64,000 nucleotides of DNA from Pestalotiopsis fici W106-1 (GCF_000516985.1 NW_006917093.1:3844001-3908000), one strand, 5' to 3'. Shown: positions 44,100 through 57,800, numbered from the stretch's first letter. The notes: generated by a model not told the origin, from the letters alone. A program made the numbers and translations.

Positions 44100-47000
44100 A
44101 TGCCGTCGAATCTACCATCGAGTTTCGCCTCAGCCGCCGCTGGACAGAACTCGCAACGCGATGGACGAAACAACAACAGTGGAGAGTGGTAAGTCGTCTC
44201 CCTCATTTGCTGTCGCCTTTCTTCTCGGTCAAACCCAATTCAAATTTTTCCCCAATCACCCTTGCGGCAGTCGTGGAGCTTTGGAGCATTCTGTCCATTC
44301 AGGCCATTCGCCATGATTGATGCATTGGTTTCCCACAACCTTTTCCCTACCTTCATTTGCGCACCAATTGTGTTCCATGATTGCTTTTTCTTGTTTTACT
44401 GGGCCCGTCGCTGTCCATGTCTGCCCTCGCACTCGAACCAATCTTCCTTGACGATTCTCATACGTACCCAACCGATCTCATGTCGGCGAACTGGTAAACT
44501 AACAAGTGTATATCAATAGGTCTAGAACTGGTCGGCCTAATGGAACGTTAACCTTTCGAAGACCCTCGACCACTCCCAGCCAGTCCATCAGCAGCCAGCC
44601 GGCCCCTGCCGACGCTGTTCAGTCTCTTGGCACGACTGTGGAGTCAACCCAACGCAGATATACGAAAGAAGAATTGCTGAACATTTACGAGTCCGCTCCT
44701 TCAGCAGATGTGTCTTCCTTATTCGTGCAAGGCTGGAATCCGGGTCACGTTAATGGGAGTAACACGGCAACTCGCGGTTGGGGCAAAAGTGGCGAATCTC
44801 ATGTCCAGCCACAAGAGCCGGACCTTTGTTGGGATCCTGCCTCTGCCAGCATACCAAGCGGTCTCCGGGAGATGACAGAAGACGAGCGCGATCTGTTTAC
44901 GACCGATGTCAATTCGCCCGTTAAGCCGCCGCCTCAAAACAAGGACGGGAATGCCTTGAATGGAGGACGTAAGACGTCTGTCAGCCACGGTGCTTCCCTA
45001 GCCTCTCCCTCGTCTGCCTCTAGGCCAGGAACCAGGCGACGTGAGACGACGGACACTAACCCGTATTCTGGTGGAGGGGGACTAACCTCGCCTACCTCGG
45101 CGACGCGAGAAGGGGGTTCGTTTTGGCTTCGAAAGAGCGATGCGAAGGACGCCATGTTTGAAGAACCCGAAGGAGACGCCCAACCACGTGAACCCGCACC
45201 GGGACAGAACTCCCCGCATCCCTTTGCTGGCCTGGTACGCAACAACACCGCCACAGGTGTCTCGGGTCTTGCAAACGCCTCCTCTCTGTGGGGATCCTCT
45301 GGCGCGACAAACTCACCAGCCTCGGCCCTGGGTAGCTTCGGAAATTTTGCTCTGCCTGGTTCCTCTGCCATTGGCGACAAACGTCCTGGAGGCCCGTCTC
45401 GCCTTGCCCGCTTGATCCCAAAGGATAGCAATGATAATATGGCGGGTCGAGGCAGTGAGCCATCATCAGCGGTTGATCCCAGGGCCCCTTGGCGTCCCCG
45501 TCAGCGCACTGATACCGATCCGTTCGCTGGCGAAGAAAATCTATCAGGCAGTGCTGTGTTGGGCGGCGCGCAGGACACCAGTCCTCCGCCAACTCAGCGT
45601 GCCACTCTGTTCGATACTCCCGTCAAAGGATCGGCTAGCGAGTTTGGAATGTCCGGCCTGAATCTTGGTGGCGCATTGGATAATGAGCCGCTGAGCCCTT
45701 CCGAGACCAATCCCTACCGAAGCCCGCCTGGAGAACGTGGTGCAACCGAGGAGGGTAATGAAGGCGCCCAAGGCCATGGCTTGGGACTTGGCGGTTCAGA
45801 CCATGTTTCTGCCTTCGGTGCTGGCGGTTTCCCTCGCCCCTTTGGTCAAGCTGCATTCGAGGGTAGTGACCGAAGTCAGACTTCCAGCGTGGGTGCGAAG
45901 CCTCTGCCACCAATTAGCACTCTTAGTGGTTGGCCCACTTCTGCCACTCCTGACCGTGAACGCAACCCCTTCGGCAATGCTTTTGGAAATTCCCTCTTTT
46001 CGCCAATGGGTGATCTCCATTCTCCAAGTCTGGGCAACTTGAGCGGTGTTTTCGGCCCTGTTAGTAGCACTGGACTTCCTGGTTCTGGATCCATTGGCCG
46101 AGGCAGCAAACTGGGATCTCTCTTCCCCCCGGCGATGCAGTCGCAAATGGCAAATCAAGACAACGAAAGCCTGGCCGACTCAATTCCCGATGTTCGAATG
46201 AACACCAACCCGCTTGGTGCCATCGGCCGCAATGCCTTCGGAGAACCCAGCCGCAACACTGATTCTCCAATCGGAACTGGTCGTGGTGGTTTCGGTGATT
46301 TGTTCAACCCCGATAACGCTCGGTCTGCTGTCACTTCGGAAGCTCTGGCTGGTGGTATTTCGGCTGTTGCCCAACCCCAGGGTTTCCCGCAAACTACGGG
46401 CACCCCTTTCAGCGGCAATCCTATCGCAGAGCCTCCTTCGGCCCAACCCCGGAGCATGGTTATGCCCGATCGGATGCGATGGGTCTATCTCGATCCCCAA
46501 GGTCACCAGCAGGGTCCGTTTACCGGTCTCGAGATGAATGACTGGTACAAGGCCAACTTCTTCACTGCTGACTTGCGCGTAAAGCGAGTTGAAGACCCCG
46601 AGTTTGAGCCACTGGGTCAGCTTATTAGGCGTATTGGCAATTCTCGTGAGCCATTCCTTGTCCCCATGATGGGCATTCCTCATGGGCCACCCGCACCGGC
46701 TGGGCCTTTCTCTCCAAGTGCAGGAGGTGGCATTGTACCGCCCCTGAACGGCGTGTTTCCCCAGTTTGGCCGCACGTTGACTGCGCAGGAGCAAAATGAC
46801 CTCGAGAGACGCAAGCAGGAAGAGCAGTATATGATGGCGCAGCACCGAGATTTACTGTCCAATCAGCAGCGTCTTGCAAGAGTTCAGCTGCAAGGTCATC
46901 CAGGACTGCATCACCACTCCAGCGCTCACAGCTTGCAGAGTCAGCCCAGTTTTGGTAGTATCAACTCGCCCATCGCAATGCCTCCGCAGCCCCCTATTGG

Positions 47001-48704
47001 CTCTGTTGGGGGCGCTGGTCCTTTTTTGGGGGCAAACACGCAGCAGTCAAACATGGCTCCCGGTGCCTCCAGCCACATCATTAGTGATATGTTTCGTGAC
47101 GAAGAGCTGAATGCTCGTGCCCCCGGCCCAATCGGATCTGTTCCTTCCCAAGCTCCTGTTGGCAGTTCATCGATGGAGTCCTTTCGTGCCCGTCTCCCGC
47201 AGACGCAGGAACTTCTAGAGGACGACGAAGGCTTTCGCGGAAGACTGGAAGAGTTTGAGCAACTTCGTGCACAGCACGATGCTCAAGCCGAGCAGACACG
47301 TGCTGCTCTCGACAACCAATCTTCCAGCGACTCTGTGGCAGCATCTAGTCCTCCCACCCAGCCCAAAGAGACTGTATCTGCCAAGGAGGTGACCCAAAAG
47401 CAGGATGACAAGGACATGGCCCCAGAAGCAGCAGCAAGTCCCATTGACGAGCAGACTGAGCAAGCACACGCAATCGCTGCGGCTCGTTTGAGTGGTTTAC
47501 CCATGCCATTCCCTCCTCCGCAATCCTCAACCCCTCTGCCTGCTCCCGCTCCTCAACGCGTCAAGTCCAACTTGCCTGAGCAGTATGCTACTAGCTCGCG
47601 ATCCGAGACTCCCGAGAACGTGACTCAGCCGCCTCCTTTGGCTCCTTGGGCCAAGGATCCTGCTTCTGAAGCTCCCCGTGGACCAAGCCTGAAGGAAATC
47701 CAGGAAGCAGAGGCCAAGAAGGCTGCCAAGGCTGAAGAGGCTGCTGCTGCTGCTCGCCGTATTATGGCAGAACAGGAAGCTGCTAGAGAGCGCGAGAAGA
47801 TGGCTGCACTTGCTTCGGGTCTGCCTACCACCAGCACTTGGGGAACGTCGTCTCCAGCCTCCGCCACCAGCCCATGGACTATGCCGGCAGCCTCCAAGGG
47901 TCCCGCGCCGGGCACGACCCCAACCACGCTAGCTGCCGAGAAGAAGAAGACCTTGGCTGATATTCAGCGCGAGGAGGAAGCCCGTAAGAACAAGGCTCGA
48001 GAGATTGCTGTTCAGTCGGGCGCTGCTTCTAGTGCTAAGAGATATGCAGACCTCGCCAGCAAGCCGAATGCATCATCGCCCACACCGACCTCTCTGAGTG
48101 CTACCCCGGCCGCGGTGACCGGTGCTGGCTGGGCTACCGTCGGTGCTGGCGGCAAAGTCAAGGTCCCTACCGGACCGGCTGTGCAGTCTCGTTCTGTTAG
48201 TTCCAGCAACATCAAGCCCGCCGTTGCTCCTGCCCCTGCTGCCCGTCCCATTTCCAAGCCATCGGCCAACACGTCGCGCAACGAGGCCATGGATGAGTTC
48301 ACCAAATGGGTTCAAGGACAATTGCTGAGGGGCGGTGTCGCTGAAGGTAAGAGCAGCTTTTTGAATCCATCTTTCGTCTGACCATGTATACTAACGCAAT
48401 CCTTGCAGTTGATGTTTACACGCAGACATTACTCGAGTTTCCCGCTGAAGCTAGTACTATCGCGGATGTTGTCTACGAGATCTCCAAGACCATGAATGGT
48501 CGAGAGTTTGCAAACGAGTTCATTCGTCGCAAGAAGCTTGCTGAAAAGGGTGTCTTTGAGAAGCAAGGATCTGTCGAGGTGCCTTTGCAGCCGACTGGTG
48601 GCTGGAATGAGGTGGCCAAGAAGAACCCTCACAAGGAGAACAACGGCAACTCGATCCCTTCTGACTTCAAGGTCGTCCCTGCTCGCAAGAAGGGCAAGAA
48701 ATAA
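44100..48704 (+). CDS. GYF-domain protein (Smy2/Syh1/GIGYF-like)
   Basis: Three exons (44100-44188, 44520-48346, 48409-48704) with introns of 331 and 62 nt give 1403 residues. The GYF domain starts near Trp684 (WVYLDPQGHQQGPF, then MNDWYKANFF), with the usual GPF and W-x3-F spacing; such domains bind Pro-rich PPG-phi peptides. Most of the N-terminal 650 residues are Gly/Ser/Pro/Asn-rich and disordered. Residues about 1060-1190 contain an Ala/Glu/Lys coiled coil (EAEAKKAAKAEEAAAAARR), and the C-terminal DEFTKWVQGQLLRG helix is conserved in this family. Yeast Smy2/Syh1 and animal GIGYF proteins act in translational repression, mRNA decay and vesicle transport. It is cytosolic. The long first intron follows a short coding exon. 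Confidence 0.9.
44189..44519 (+). other. Long first intron of the GYF-domain gene
   Basis: 331 nt, GT donor after a split Trp codon, with a CTAAC branch site and AATAG acceptor. It is much longer than the other introns in the window, as is frequent for first introns of regulated fungal genes. Confidence 0.85.
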
Positions 48705-48836
48705 GTGACGAGATGTAGTAAATATCGGCCACTTTCATGTACACAAATGTACCATGTAGGATTACAGTCATCATTGCCTTTGGTATGGTAGTTGCTAGTA
48801 TCACTTACTAGCGGCATCAAGTTCACTTTTGTGGCT

Positions 48837-48888
48837 TGTATGTATGTATGTATGTATGTATGTATGTATGTATGTATGTATGTATGTA
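48837..48888 (+). repeat. (TGTA)13 microsatellite
   Basis: Thirteen uninterrupted TGTA units just downstream of the GYF-domain gene, probably within or near its 3' UTR; likely polymorphic in length. Confidence 0.95.
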
Positions 48889-49213
48889 TATTAGGTAGCA
48901 TGCATGAAAAGGGATAGTTTGCCAAACATGAGAAACGTTGTATGCACATGATTTATTTCCGCTCTTTCAAGAATACATGGTGAACTTCACTATGAGAGAC
49001 AAGACCAACTAAATAGTCGACGAGGTTTCGACGAGGTTTGGGCAGAAAGACCCTCAAGCAATGTACTGCAGGTTCATGCCTGGTGATGTTTGCCCAGTAT
49101 TGATTCAAATATCACATGATTATCATGACGGTTAAGAAGAAAAAAAAGAGAAAGCAATGTAACTTGCATATTCGGCCATGAATTCAGTTCCAACCTAGGG
49201 TGGTATTATTTAT

Positions 49214-49233
49214 AAAAAAAAAAAAAAAAAAAA
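49214..49233 (+). repeat. Poly-A tract (A20)
   Basis: Uninterrupted run of 20 A in the upstream region of the Emw1-like gene. Confidence 0.95.
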
Positions 49234-49696
49234 GGAACTGTTGATGGTATTTGATCGAATTTGACAGAGACGGTTCCCGTGGTGTAATTATTAATGGTGA
49301 ATGCACGGACCCGTTGATGCATTATTTTATGGATGACCAACCAAGTCAATTGCCCCTCCCCCACCAAAAAGTTGGACCCCAAATTCAGAAAATTCCTGTC
49401 GCAAGTTGGGCAAAAGTGACAGACAAGAGGAGCCACTCGCGCATAATTTGGCGGTCTTTTTGGATTATCTCTTTTTTTTTTTCCTCTCACGAGCAAAAGC
49501 CTCGTAAAATTAAAACAACTCATAAATGCGATTCTTCTCCTCAGTCGAATTTTCGATATTTTCTGCAAACAGGTTCTACTAGGTTGATCAAGCAAGAGAC
49601 TTTCTACCCCGCCAGTGCACTGGGGGGGCGCATACAGCTCGGGATATTTTCGTATAAGACGGCTGGCTGGGACGTGCATAAAAAACGGCAGCAAAC

Positions 49697-52600
49697 ATGG
49701 ATGGATTTGACATCGACCTACCAGCAGACATGGCAGTAGAGGAACAGCCCAAGGAGAAATCCTATGTTCCTGCTGACCAGCTAAGTCTCGCAAATATAAC
49801 CGGCGAATCGCCATATCTGTCTCTTCTCAACACAGACTATGCACGAGACATCGTTGGTCAGTTTCTACAGGACACCGTCTTTGGCAAGCCAGGAGCCAGT
49901 CATGCTTCGCCGCCGAGCTCGACATCTTCAACTCAAGCGGAAGAAGTCTTGAAGATTGGCTCGGCGAGTTTCAATGCATTTCTTCAAGCCAATGTTACGG
50001 GCCCGGTATTGGACGGCGCAGCCAAGAGCGACAAGTTGTTCGTCACTACATACGAGCAACTGGCAGCCGAGTCGGGAGCTCAAGCAAAGCAGGGCCAGAG
50101 GAGTATTGACGCGTTGAGAAGGTCGTGTCTCAGATCTCTGGACGTGGATGGTGTATCAGTCTATTCGATTATTCCTCACATTGAGCTATTCTGTCTCGCA
50201 AAATGGATATTCACATCGGGCCAAGTGTCTCTTGCTACAGCCAGTCACGAGCAGGATGAGTTGACCAGAGACCTGGTATGGATGCGTTTCCGCATTCACC
50301 TGTGGCATTATAAGCTGCTCTCTCAGCCCTCGCTCGGCCCAGGATCACTATTCACCAAGAGCGGACGGTTCACCGATGTGGGAACGCTACAAGAATTAAT
50401 CGAGACGAGCCTGGTGGAAGCTGGTCAGCGTATCTTTGCCGCCGGCACTGGATTATCCAAGGATGCCAAGGTTCAGTTCCTTCTGGAAGAAGCCAACGCA
50501 CATATAATGCTCGGCAACGACCACAAGGCAAAGGAGGCTCTTAGTAAAGCTGCCGAAACTTCGGGTTTCGTGTTTGCTCTCTCCGGCGCACTCGGCAAGC
50601 GAACAAAGTTCCAACAAGACAGCACAAGTCAGTTGGTTGTTTTTGCCAAGAGCAGCGATCACGAACAAGACGTTGAACAGAACTCGGCAAACGCCGCACC
50701 GAGCGCTGTTCCCTTGAATGATGAGACACTGCTGGAAAAGGTGTCGTTCACAAATGACAAGGTCGAAGACGTCACCGAGTCGAACCTGCCCGAAGCTCTG
50801 CAGGGTCTTACACCACAGACCCAACCCCAACTCAAGGCTGAAGATCAAATCATCTTGCTTACCGAAGCAACCCTCAAGGACACCTTTTCCCCGGCAGACT
50901 CCCTCACGTTGGAAGAAGTACTCCCTTTTGCGGAGAGGGTCATTGAGGACAAGTCGACAAATTGGCAGGTCTATACCCAGGCCCTACTCGTGCGCTCGAG
51001 GATAGAGCTGAACCGAAGTCGCACAATCGAACGTGGTGTGCTGCAATTGCAAGCCGTGGTCGATCAAGTCATTGTAGACACTGACGCCGCCAATACAAAT
51101 ATAAAGGCAGAAGAGCACTCTGAAGACGCAAATGGGGATGACTTGATGCCCACTATCACAGTATCCGGTGAGGATAACGAACCACAAGTCAACGACGCTC
51201 CCAAAGCTACGTCCTTCCTACCTGCTGCCAAAGCTTCCGAGTCGGCATCTCCTCAGGTACGATTGCGATACGTGAACGCCCTATCCTCCCCACCGAGGTG
51301 GCACTTGGAGTCAGAGCTTGCCTTTGCCTGGACGTCGGTGGGATCTCTTGTATCTGCACTGGAGATTTTCAAGCGGCTGCGTCTATGGCCTGAAGTAGCC
51401 TTGTGCCTGGCCAGCAGTGCAAATACGGATGATTCCGATGGTCGTGGCAGCGGCGGTGAAGAAAAGGCACGGGCAATTGTGCGGTGGAGGCTGTTCCACC
51501 GTACCGGGCAAACGCCCGAGACCGACAATGATGACAAAGAAGATGGTGTACCCGATACTGATGCCCTCAACGCAAAAGACTTTGGCGGCGCGGAACGCCA
51601 ACCCCCTCCACCTAATGCACCCCGTCTGTGGTGTATCCTGGGCGACTTGGAAAATGAACCCAAACACTACGAACGTGCTTGGGAGATATCCAACCACCGC
51701 TTTGGACGAGCACAAAAGTCACTTGGCGAGCTGTACCTGGCTCAGAAGGATTTTGAGAAGGCAGCAGAAGCCTATCGCCTCGCTGTAGGGGTCAACAGGC
51801 TCAGTCCCGAGCTTTGGGGCCGCTTGGGTGACATTGAGCTCAGGCTGGGTCACTTCCCTGACGCAACGGAGGCTTACCAGCGAGCCATAGGAGCGTCCAA
51901 CGGCGAAGAAGGTGGTGAGGGCGCCAGGACCTGGAGCAATCTGGGAACGGCTCTATTGTCCTGGTACAAACAGATTGCCAAGGAGAGCAAGGGACTGAAG
52001 GAGAAAAAGACTGCAGATGCCGACGACGATGACGAAGATGAGAATCAGAACGACGACTCAATCAAGGGCATCGATGCCTCTAGTATGCCAGCGACAGCGC
52101 GCGCCGCGGAGCTTAACAAGCCTGCCCACAAGCTGATCCAAGACGCCCTCACAGCGTTCAAGCGCGGAGCCACCATTGCCCACACCAACTGGAGGATCTG
52201 GGATAATGTTGTCACGCTCGCCGCCTCTCTTTCCCCAGAGCCCGCCCTCGACGACGTCATTCTGGGCACCCGCAACGTCCTGCGCATTCGCAACAGCGAG
52301 GATGCCCTCGACGCCGAGATTCTCGCCCTCCTGGTGCGGGAAGCGACCAAGGAGGCCCCCTCGACGTCGAGCGAAGGTGTATACGTCGCGCCGCGCGGCA
52401 GCATGCAGAACAAGGTCATTGCGCTCATCGAGAATGAGGTTGTACCCATTATCACGACCAACTCGGAGATATGGTCCATCGTATCGCGCCTGCGCGCCTG
52501 GAGAAGGGACTTTTCTGGTGCTGTCGAGTCCGCAGAAAAGGGCTGGCGCGCCGCCCTAGGCTCGACCGCGTCCTCATCGTCGTCCCTCGAGGTCACCACG

Positions 52601-52861
52601 GCGGCTGGCAGAGGCGGCGGCAACGGCAACTGGCAGTCTGGTGAAGACAAGGACGCCTGGGAGACGGTAGTCTCGAGGACGAGCGATCTGGTAGCCGCCT
52701 ACGAAAACTGGGGACCCCGTGTCGAGACCATTGGAGAGCAGAGGTGGAAGGGCAAGGCCAGGAGTGCGGTCCGGAGCGTCATGGGTAAGGGCAAGGAGAT
52801 CTGGGAAGGCAGTGAAGGATGGTCGACCCTGCAGTCCCTTATGGAGGATCTCAGAGCATAG
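49697..52861 (+). CDS. EMW1: TPR-repeat protein, Emw1/TTC27 homologue
   Basis: A single-exon protein of 1054 residues. Tetratricopeptide repeats are clear around residues 655-755 (HYERAWEISNHRFGRAQ, then LGELYLAQKDFEKAAEAY and LGDIELRLGHFPDATEAY), with more TPR-like helices in the C-terminal third (WRIWDNVVTLA). The HRFGRAQ-type peptide and the overall length match TTC27/Emw1, an essential conserved protein in yeast linked to cell-wall integrity and, in animals, to ribosome-related assembly. Acidic low-complexity linkers lie at about 480-510 and 780-795. It is cytosolic with no signal peptide. The ATG at 49697 has an AAAC context. Confidence 0.88.
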   Translation: MDGFDIDLPADMAVEEQPKEKSYVPADQLSLANITGESPYLSLLNTDYARDIVGQFLQDTVFGKPGASHASPPSSTSSTQAEEVLKIGSASFNAFLQANVTGPVLDGAAKSDKLFVTTYEQLAAESGAQAKQGQRSIDALRRSCLRSLDVDGVSVYSIIPHIELFCLAKWIFTSGQVSLATASHEQDELTRDLVWMRFRIHLWHYKLLSQPSLGPGSLFTKSGRFTDVGTLQELIETSLVEAGQRIFAAGTGLSKDAKVQFLLEEANAHIMLGNDHKAKEALSKAAETSGFVFALSGALGKRTKFQQDSTSQLVVFAKSSDHEQDVEQNSANAAPSAVPLNDETLLEKVSFTNDKVEDVTESNLPEALQGLTPQTQPQLKAEDQIILLTEATLKDTFSPADSLTLEEVLPFAERVIEDKSTNWQVYTQALLVRSRIELNRSRTIERGVLQLQAVVDQVIVDTDAANTNIKAEEHSEDANGDDLMPTITVSGEDNEPQVNDAPKATSFLPAAKASESASPQVRLRYVNALSSPPRWHLESELAFAWTSVGSLVSALEIFKRLRLWPEVALCLASSANTDDSDGRGSGGEEKARAIVRWRLFHRTGQTPETDNDDKEDGVPDTDALNAKDFGGAERQPPPPNAPRLWCILGDLENEPKHYERAWEISNHRFGRAQKSLGELYLAQKDFEKAAEAYRLAVGVNRLSPELWGRLGDIELRLGHFPDATEAYQRAIGASNGEEGGEGARTWSNLGTALLSWYKQIAKESKGLKEKKTADADDDDEDENQNDDSIKGIDASSMPATARAAELNKPAHKLIQDALTAFKRGATIAHTNWRIWDNVVTLAASLSPEPALDDVILGTRNVLRIRNSEDALDAEILALLVREATKEAPSTSSEGVYVAPRGSMQNKVIALIENEVVPIITTNSEIWSIVSRLRAWRRDFSGAVESAEKGWRAALGSTASSSSSLEVTTAAGRGGGNGNWQSGEDKDAWETVVSRTSDLVAAYENWGPRVETIGEQRWKGKARSAVRSVMGKGKEIWEGSEGWSTLQSLMEDLRA

Positions 52862-54775
52862 GATGTAGACTTGGGAGTTCGGGAGGGAACAGATAGAAAT
52901 CACTAGACAAAGGAGCAGAAAAGCACACAGTAATGATCAATTTCTGTTCATCCATGATACAGCCATCTACTTCATTGCTCTTGGTTCATTTGTTCAGCAT
53001 TGGATCTGCCCTTTTAATCGATTCTTGTTCTTCAACAGGAAGCTTTTCTATATCTTGGAGCCTCATATCCAAGATGTGGTACACAATGAGAATTGCTTGT
53101 TGGTCGTAATGTTGGTATTACTATACAGATTGATATCGATACAGACCCTCAAGGGGTAACATGTCACAATGCTGATACTTACAAGTCATGATTACAGTGT
53201 GTGTGAAGACAACCAACTCATCTATCACTTACGAGGTCATATCACAGAGAACCAATAGATCTTTTAGCCATTAATGCGGCGTAAATGAAAGATGGAGGCT
53301 CAAAATAAGATACTCAGATATGCTCATGACCCAAATAATGTGTCTCGATCACGGTAGCCTCGCGTCGTTCTCATGTGAAGAGATCAATGTTGGAGCCAAT
53401 ACAACGCGAACTTTCGTGCCAAAGGGGAATACGTGACACGAGCAACCGTCAAGTCGTTTTCATCCGAGCTACGCTGCTCTACGAGTATCTTGTAAATATC
53501 TATATATCCATCACAGTCTTCATCTCGACATGCAGAATCAAAATCGAAAAGCTCATGTTAGGGCATCACGATAATATCATCAAGTTTGACATGAAATGAC
53601 GTCTTTGATATAAAATAGCATCATCCTGAGCCCCCGTTTCATCCATTAGAAGTTCCATATTGCAAAAGTCACGGCGTAAGGCATGCTGTTACATTTTGTG
53701 TTTGTATTCGTTATGACTTTCATCCGTGTATCATACGTGGTAGATGATAGCATAATCGCCGATAATTCCCAGATTCACAAACTTGTGTTACTGTTCTCAT
53801 CGTATTCGGATTGACTGATTGTGTTTCTGGGTCTTGGAGATTTGACTTGACTATTGACGCGCTTCGAAACAACACGGAAGCTGGGGGCTCTATGGCATCC
53901 CTCACCACACTAGACACTTCCTCGACACGGGATTACATTATTGCCACCGCAGTTTGATTCTGATCCTACGTATCAGGTACGCCTCGGACTGGAAGGGGAC
54001 TATGTCCATACATGGGACACCAAGCACAGATGGGGCCAAGTCCCAATTTCAGGGTCCTTTTCCCTCGTCACTTGGGGATCCTCGAACAAAACAAGGGCCG
54101 ATTATGTGTGGGGGTGGACAAAAAGATGACATTCTAGATGTACAAGACAGAATGATCAGCAGAACCAAAGGTGGATTGAATGGAGAGATGAGACATTGAA
54201 ATGGATACCACAATGGCCAAAAACAGGAGAACGAGACACACGATCTCATTTCTAGTGTACTGGAATCTTTGGTGGTCTCGAAGACCCCGAACAACTTTGG
54301 ATCACTTTACAACAACCATGGCAAAATCGCACACATACAAGATCTACGATCTTGGTCTGTTCTGGATGGTCTCCGCTCTGAACACTACCACTGCTGCTAC
54401 TACCTACCAAGAGATACGTACATTGACTTGACTTATTTTGTCTTTCTTAGCTTGAGCCTTACCACGGAACATGGGAAAGTCGATCCTTTCGACTAGCGTT
54501 GATAGAAGACCACGCGAATCAAAAACAAGGAACGCGATCAAAGGAGGGAAAATGAACCAAGTACATGTCGAAGACCTAGAATAGTCTACCGCTTGGACCT
54601 CTCCCCCGCCGCCACTATAGTCCAAGTACTTTTTTTTCTTCTTCTCGTTTACTACTATCTTGCATGGTTTCCCCACGCCGTGCTAAAGATGATCTTCAAA
54701 GACAGCGGAACGCATGACTTGATTGACGGAATCATGGCCGTGTGTAATACTATCAAGCTTGGATTTTGAAAGGAA

Positions 54776-54823
54776 GGGGGGGCGTGTAGTTTTGGTAGGG
54801 GGGCAAGGGGAGGAGGCTGGGGG
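54776..54823 (+). other. G-rich tract, possible quadruplex
   Basis: Runs of 7, 6, 4 and 5 G are present, the first separated from the second by about 15 bases. The pattern is weaker than that at 60.4 kb because of the long loop. Confidence 0.4.
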
Positions 54824-57800
54824 CTTACCAAAGAGAGAGAGAAAAACAAAAACTGACTCGCTGGCTTGTCATGTTCATGGGGGCTAGAGCGCCTGCTGGC
54901 GCGATCAGGTGACACCCCTATTCATTCTTAATTTCGGAGTGCGACCTCCGGAAAGAGTTTCCGCCCAAAGGGATTTCTCTCTCTATCTCTTATGAACTCA
55001 TGAAACGGACATTGTATTTGTGCGAGGTTGTGGTGTACTCGACTCGCGGTCAAAGAGAGGGGGTGTGGAAAACCCAGAGTTATGATGCAAACCTTCCCAC
55101 CCAGTAATGAATAATCATTGGAGAGATCGGATGCGGAAATCAGGAGGAGATGGGGGGTGGGTATAAGTTTCTACAGATACCGGGATCTATAATGTATATT
55201 CTTCTATTCATCCGAAGAAACCAAAAAAGGGGGTATCCTATCAGCATGGATATCATGGCAATTCACAACATTTAGGGGAAGGGTTTTACAGCTTAGTCGT
55301 CTTGGTTGTTTGAACTTGGAAGGGGGAGGAAGTTTTTGCCACCATTGTCAGCCTCGCCTTCGGGGGGGAAGTCAGTGATGCCGGTGAAGATCTCGCCGAA
55401 AATTGGTTCATGTTAACTCGCCACCTTTTTCTGAAACTGGAGTGGCGAGAGAGAAGACGAAGTTTTGAATATCCGGCTTGTTCACACCTCGGAGCTTCCA
55501 AACCCGGAACCGGGACGGCAGATGAGATGGGGGCAAAATCTATGGCGAGTTTCCAAATATTCTGGAGCACTGCCAATTGCGTGACATTGTTACCACGATC
55601 GGATCAGGCAGAGATGCTTCTCGACTGAGAATTTGCCCATCATGAGAGCTCGTACTTGGTCATGTGATATTGCGGCGAGTGAGGGGGGATCCGATTGACC
55701 AGTCTATGATGAATACTCCCCCAACATCTCCTTTCCCGAGCTTCCATCTCATCACTCACAAGATTCCTATTGTATTTTCCGCTTTCCCTTTTAATAGCCT
55801 CTTATAGATGAAAGAGGTTAGCCAAGTTAATGGATCTGGGGGGGTTCGCCGATTGCGAAGTGTTGTCACAAGATATTAAAACCACGAGGAGGTGAGATGC
55901 TTGCGGGTTCGGACAAACCCGTGGGCTTACGGATTGTCTCTCTCACTTGCTTAAAATACAACACAACACATTGGCGAGCAGAAGACATAAATGACTTCCA
56001 GCTTGTGTACCTGTCTCTCCACCCCGCAAACTTTCGTTGGGTTACTTTCGCTGGGTTCGGTGAAGAGCGAAATAGAGTTTTTTGCAAGTCCACCCCCCGT
56101 GAGATGCGCGTCTTGCTGGTTTAGTGTGTTCAGAAAAACCGTTATGCTTACAGAGGCGAGAGAACCAAAAGGCCTACTAGTAATGATCTTCTTTGCAGGA
56201 TAGACGAGGAGAAAGTTTCCGTTCTGTCACTTGTGCACGCGTGTGACTGTGCCACAAAGTTCTACACCATTTTTATATACATCCTTCCTTGTGCTAAAAG
56301 GGGTCCATGTAACATGTATTTGGAAGAGAAAGAGTTTACAAATGACCATCCTACGGAAAGGCACGTGATAGGGAAGGAAGATATCAAGGGCAAGAGAGGA
56401 GAGAATAGACAGAGCTGCTGTTGCGCATCCATGAAGCTTCTTATAACAGCACCGGATTTCTTTAAATAGAATGTCATCTCGGTGTCATCGGTCAAGAATA
56501 TTCAAAAACTGGTTTTCTAAGGACTGCAAGGTGCTGACTGCTATGGCCCTAGGATATGGAGTCAATACACGGTCTGTGGTTGTCATGTTCATTTACATGC
56601 GCCCCCTTAGGACACACTCTCATGATTCTTCTGTGGCCTTCAAACCCTATGGCCGTCACCTCCATGTGAATAGGATCGCAGGTTGGCGGAAGCCATTGGC
56701 AAGGCCGGGGCTTCCAATTTGTGGTGATGAAAACGCCTTGTCGGCCCATTTATGTAGACCTCTACCGCACACATCTGCCACCTTGTTCATATCAGAACGG
56801 AATTGGCTGAAGTGACATGCACGACATTATGGTTAAGAACCTATCCCCGGACATCGCCAACGAGTGGCACGTTAAGCAGAGAAAACTAAAAAAATGCGTG
56901 CGGTTCTGCCGGTAAATGCTGATTATGACCATTGAGAGAGTACCGAGTCTCGTTCAAAGCAAGTTCAAATCGTATGACTTGAGATATCGCGAGGCATGAT
57001 TGTAGTGGCACATTCCTGACATCCCGCTAGCCGAGCCTCATGCAACTGAACACGTTTTTGTTGGCCAACAGAAGGTTGAGGCTCGGGAAGCAATGCAGCC
57101 ACATTTTCAAATCTTGATGCTCCCGGAAGGCTACGCATGTCTGAAGTGTAGTCGCGCAACCCCTGCTTGGAAAATATGTTCAAATAGGACTCGAGTTCAC
57201 TGGGAAGGCTGACAGCCTGTAAAATCACAGCTGCTAAAAAAATATCACTAGATAGAATACTCCAACGTTTCTGGAGAACAGCAACCGTGCAACACCAGAG
57301 TGCACCACGACCTTCGGCCTTACGGCGCCATGAACAGACCGTTGGCCAGCTAAGGCACGGCCTGGCCTGCGGGATCTAGATGAGCCCGTCGCAGTGGGCG
57401 TGCGATCCAAAGATTCTCCTGACCCGAGTCCGGGGGACAGACTGGTTCTGTCAAAATGGACACTAGACGTATTGTAAGGCGTAGGGTGGTTTCTTCTTTA
57501 GCAGTGCACTATAGGGAACAAGGTGATACCAAGATCCAGGCATCAGATCTATAATTTTCGAAACGGCAGAAGGCTGAATGATGCTGCAGGGGAGGGGGGT
57601 TGATGCTCGTAGCTTGACTTTTCATGCCGTACTTGCTTGCAGCTAGGTCTACTCCCTATCCCTCCATTGAAGGCCCAGGCCACGTATTGGAACAAGGGGT
57701 CATCAAATGGTCAATCTCGAATTTACTGTGAAAAGAATTCCGTGGCATTTGGATACTACTGCCCGCCCTGAGGATGATCACTTGTTTCAGTGCAAGGTGG

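Larger units (their letters stand above)
48705..49696. other. Intergenic region with microsatellite and poly-A
   Basis: About 1 kb between two co-directional genes. It contains a (TGTA)13 microsatellite at 48837-48888 and a 20-base poly-A run at 49214-49233. No gene is seen. Confidence 0.6.
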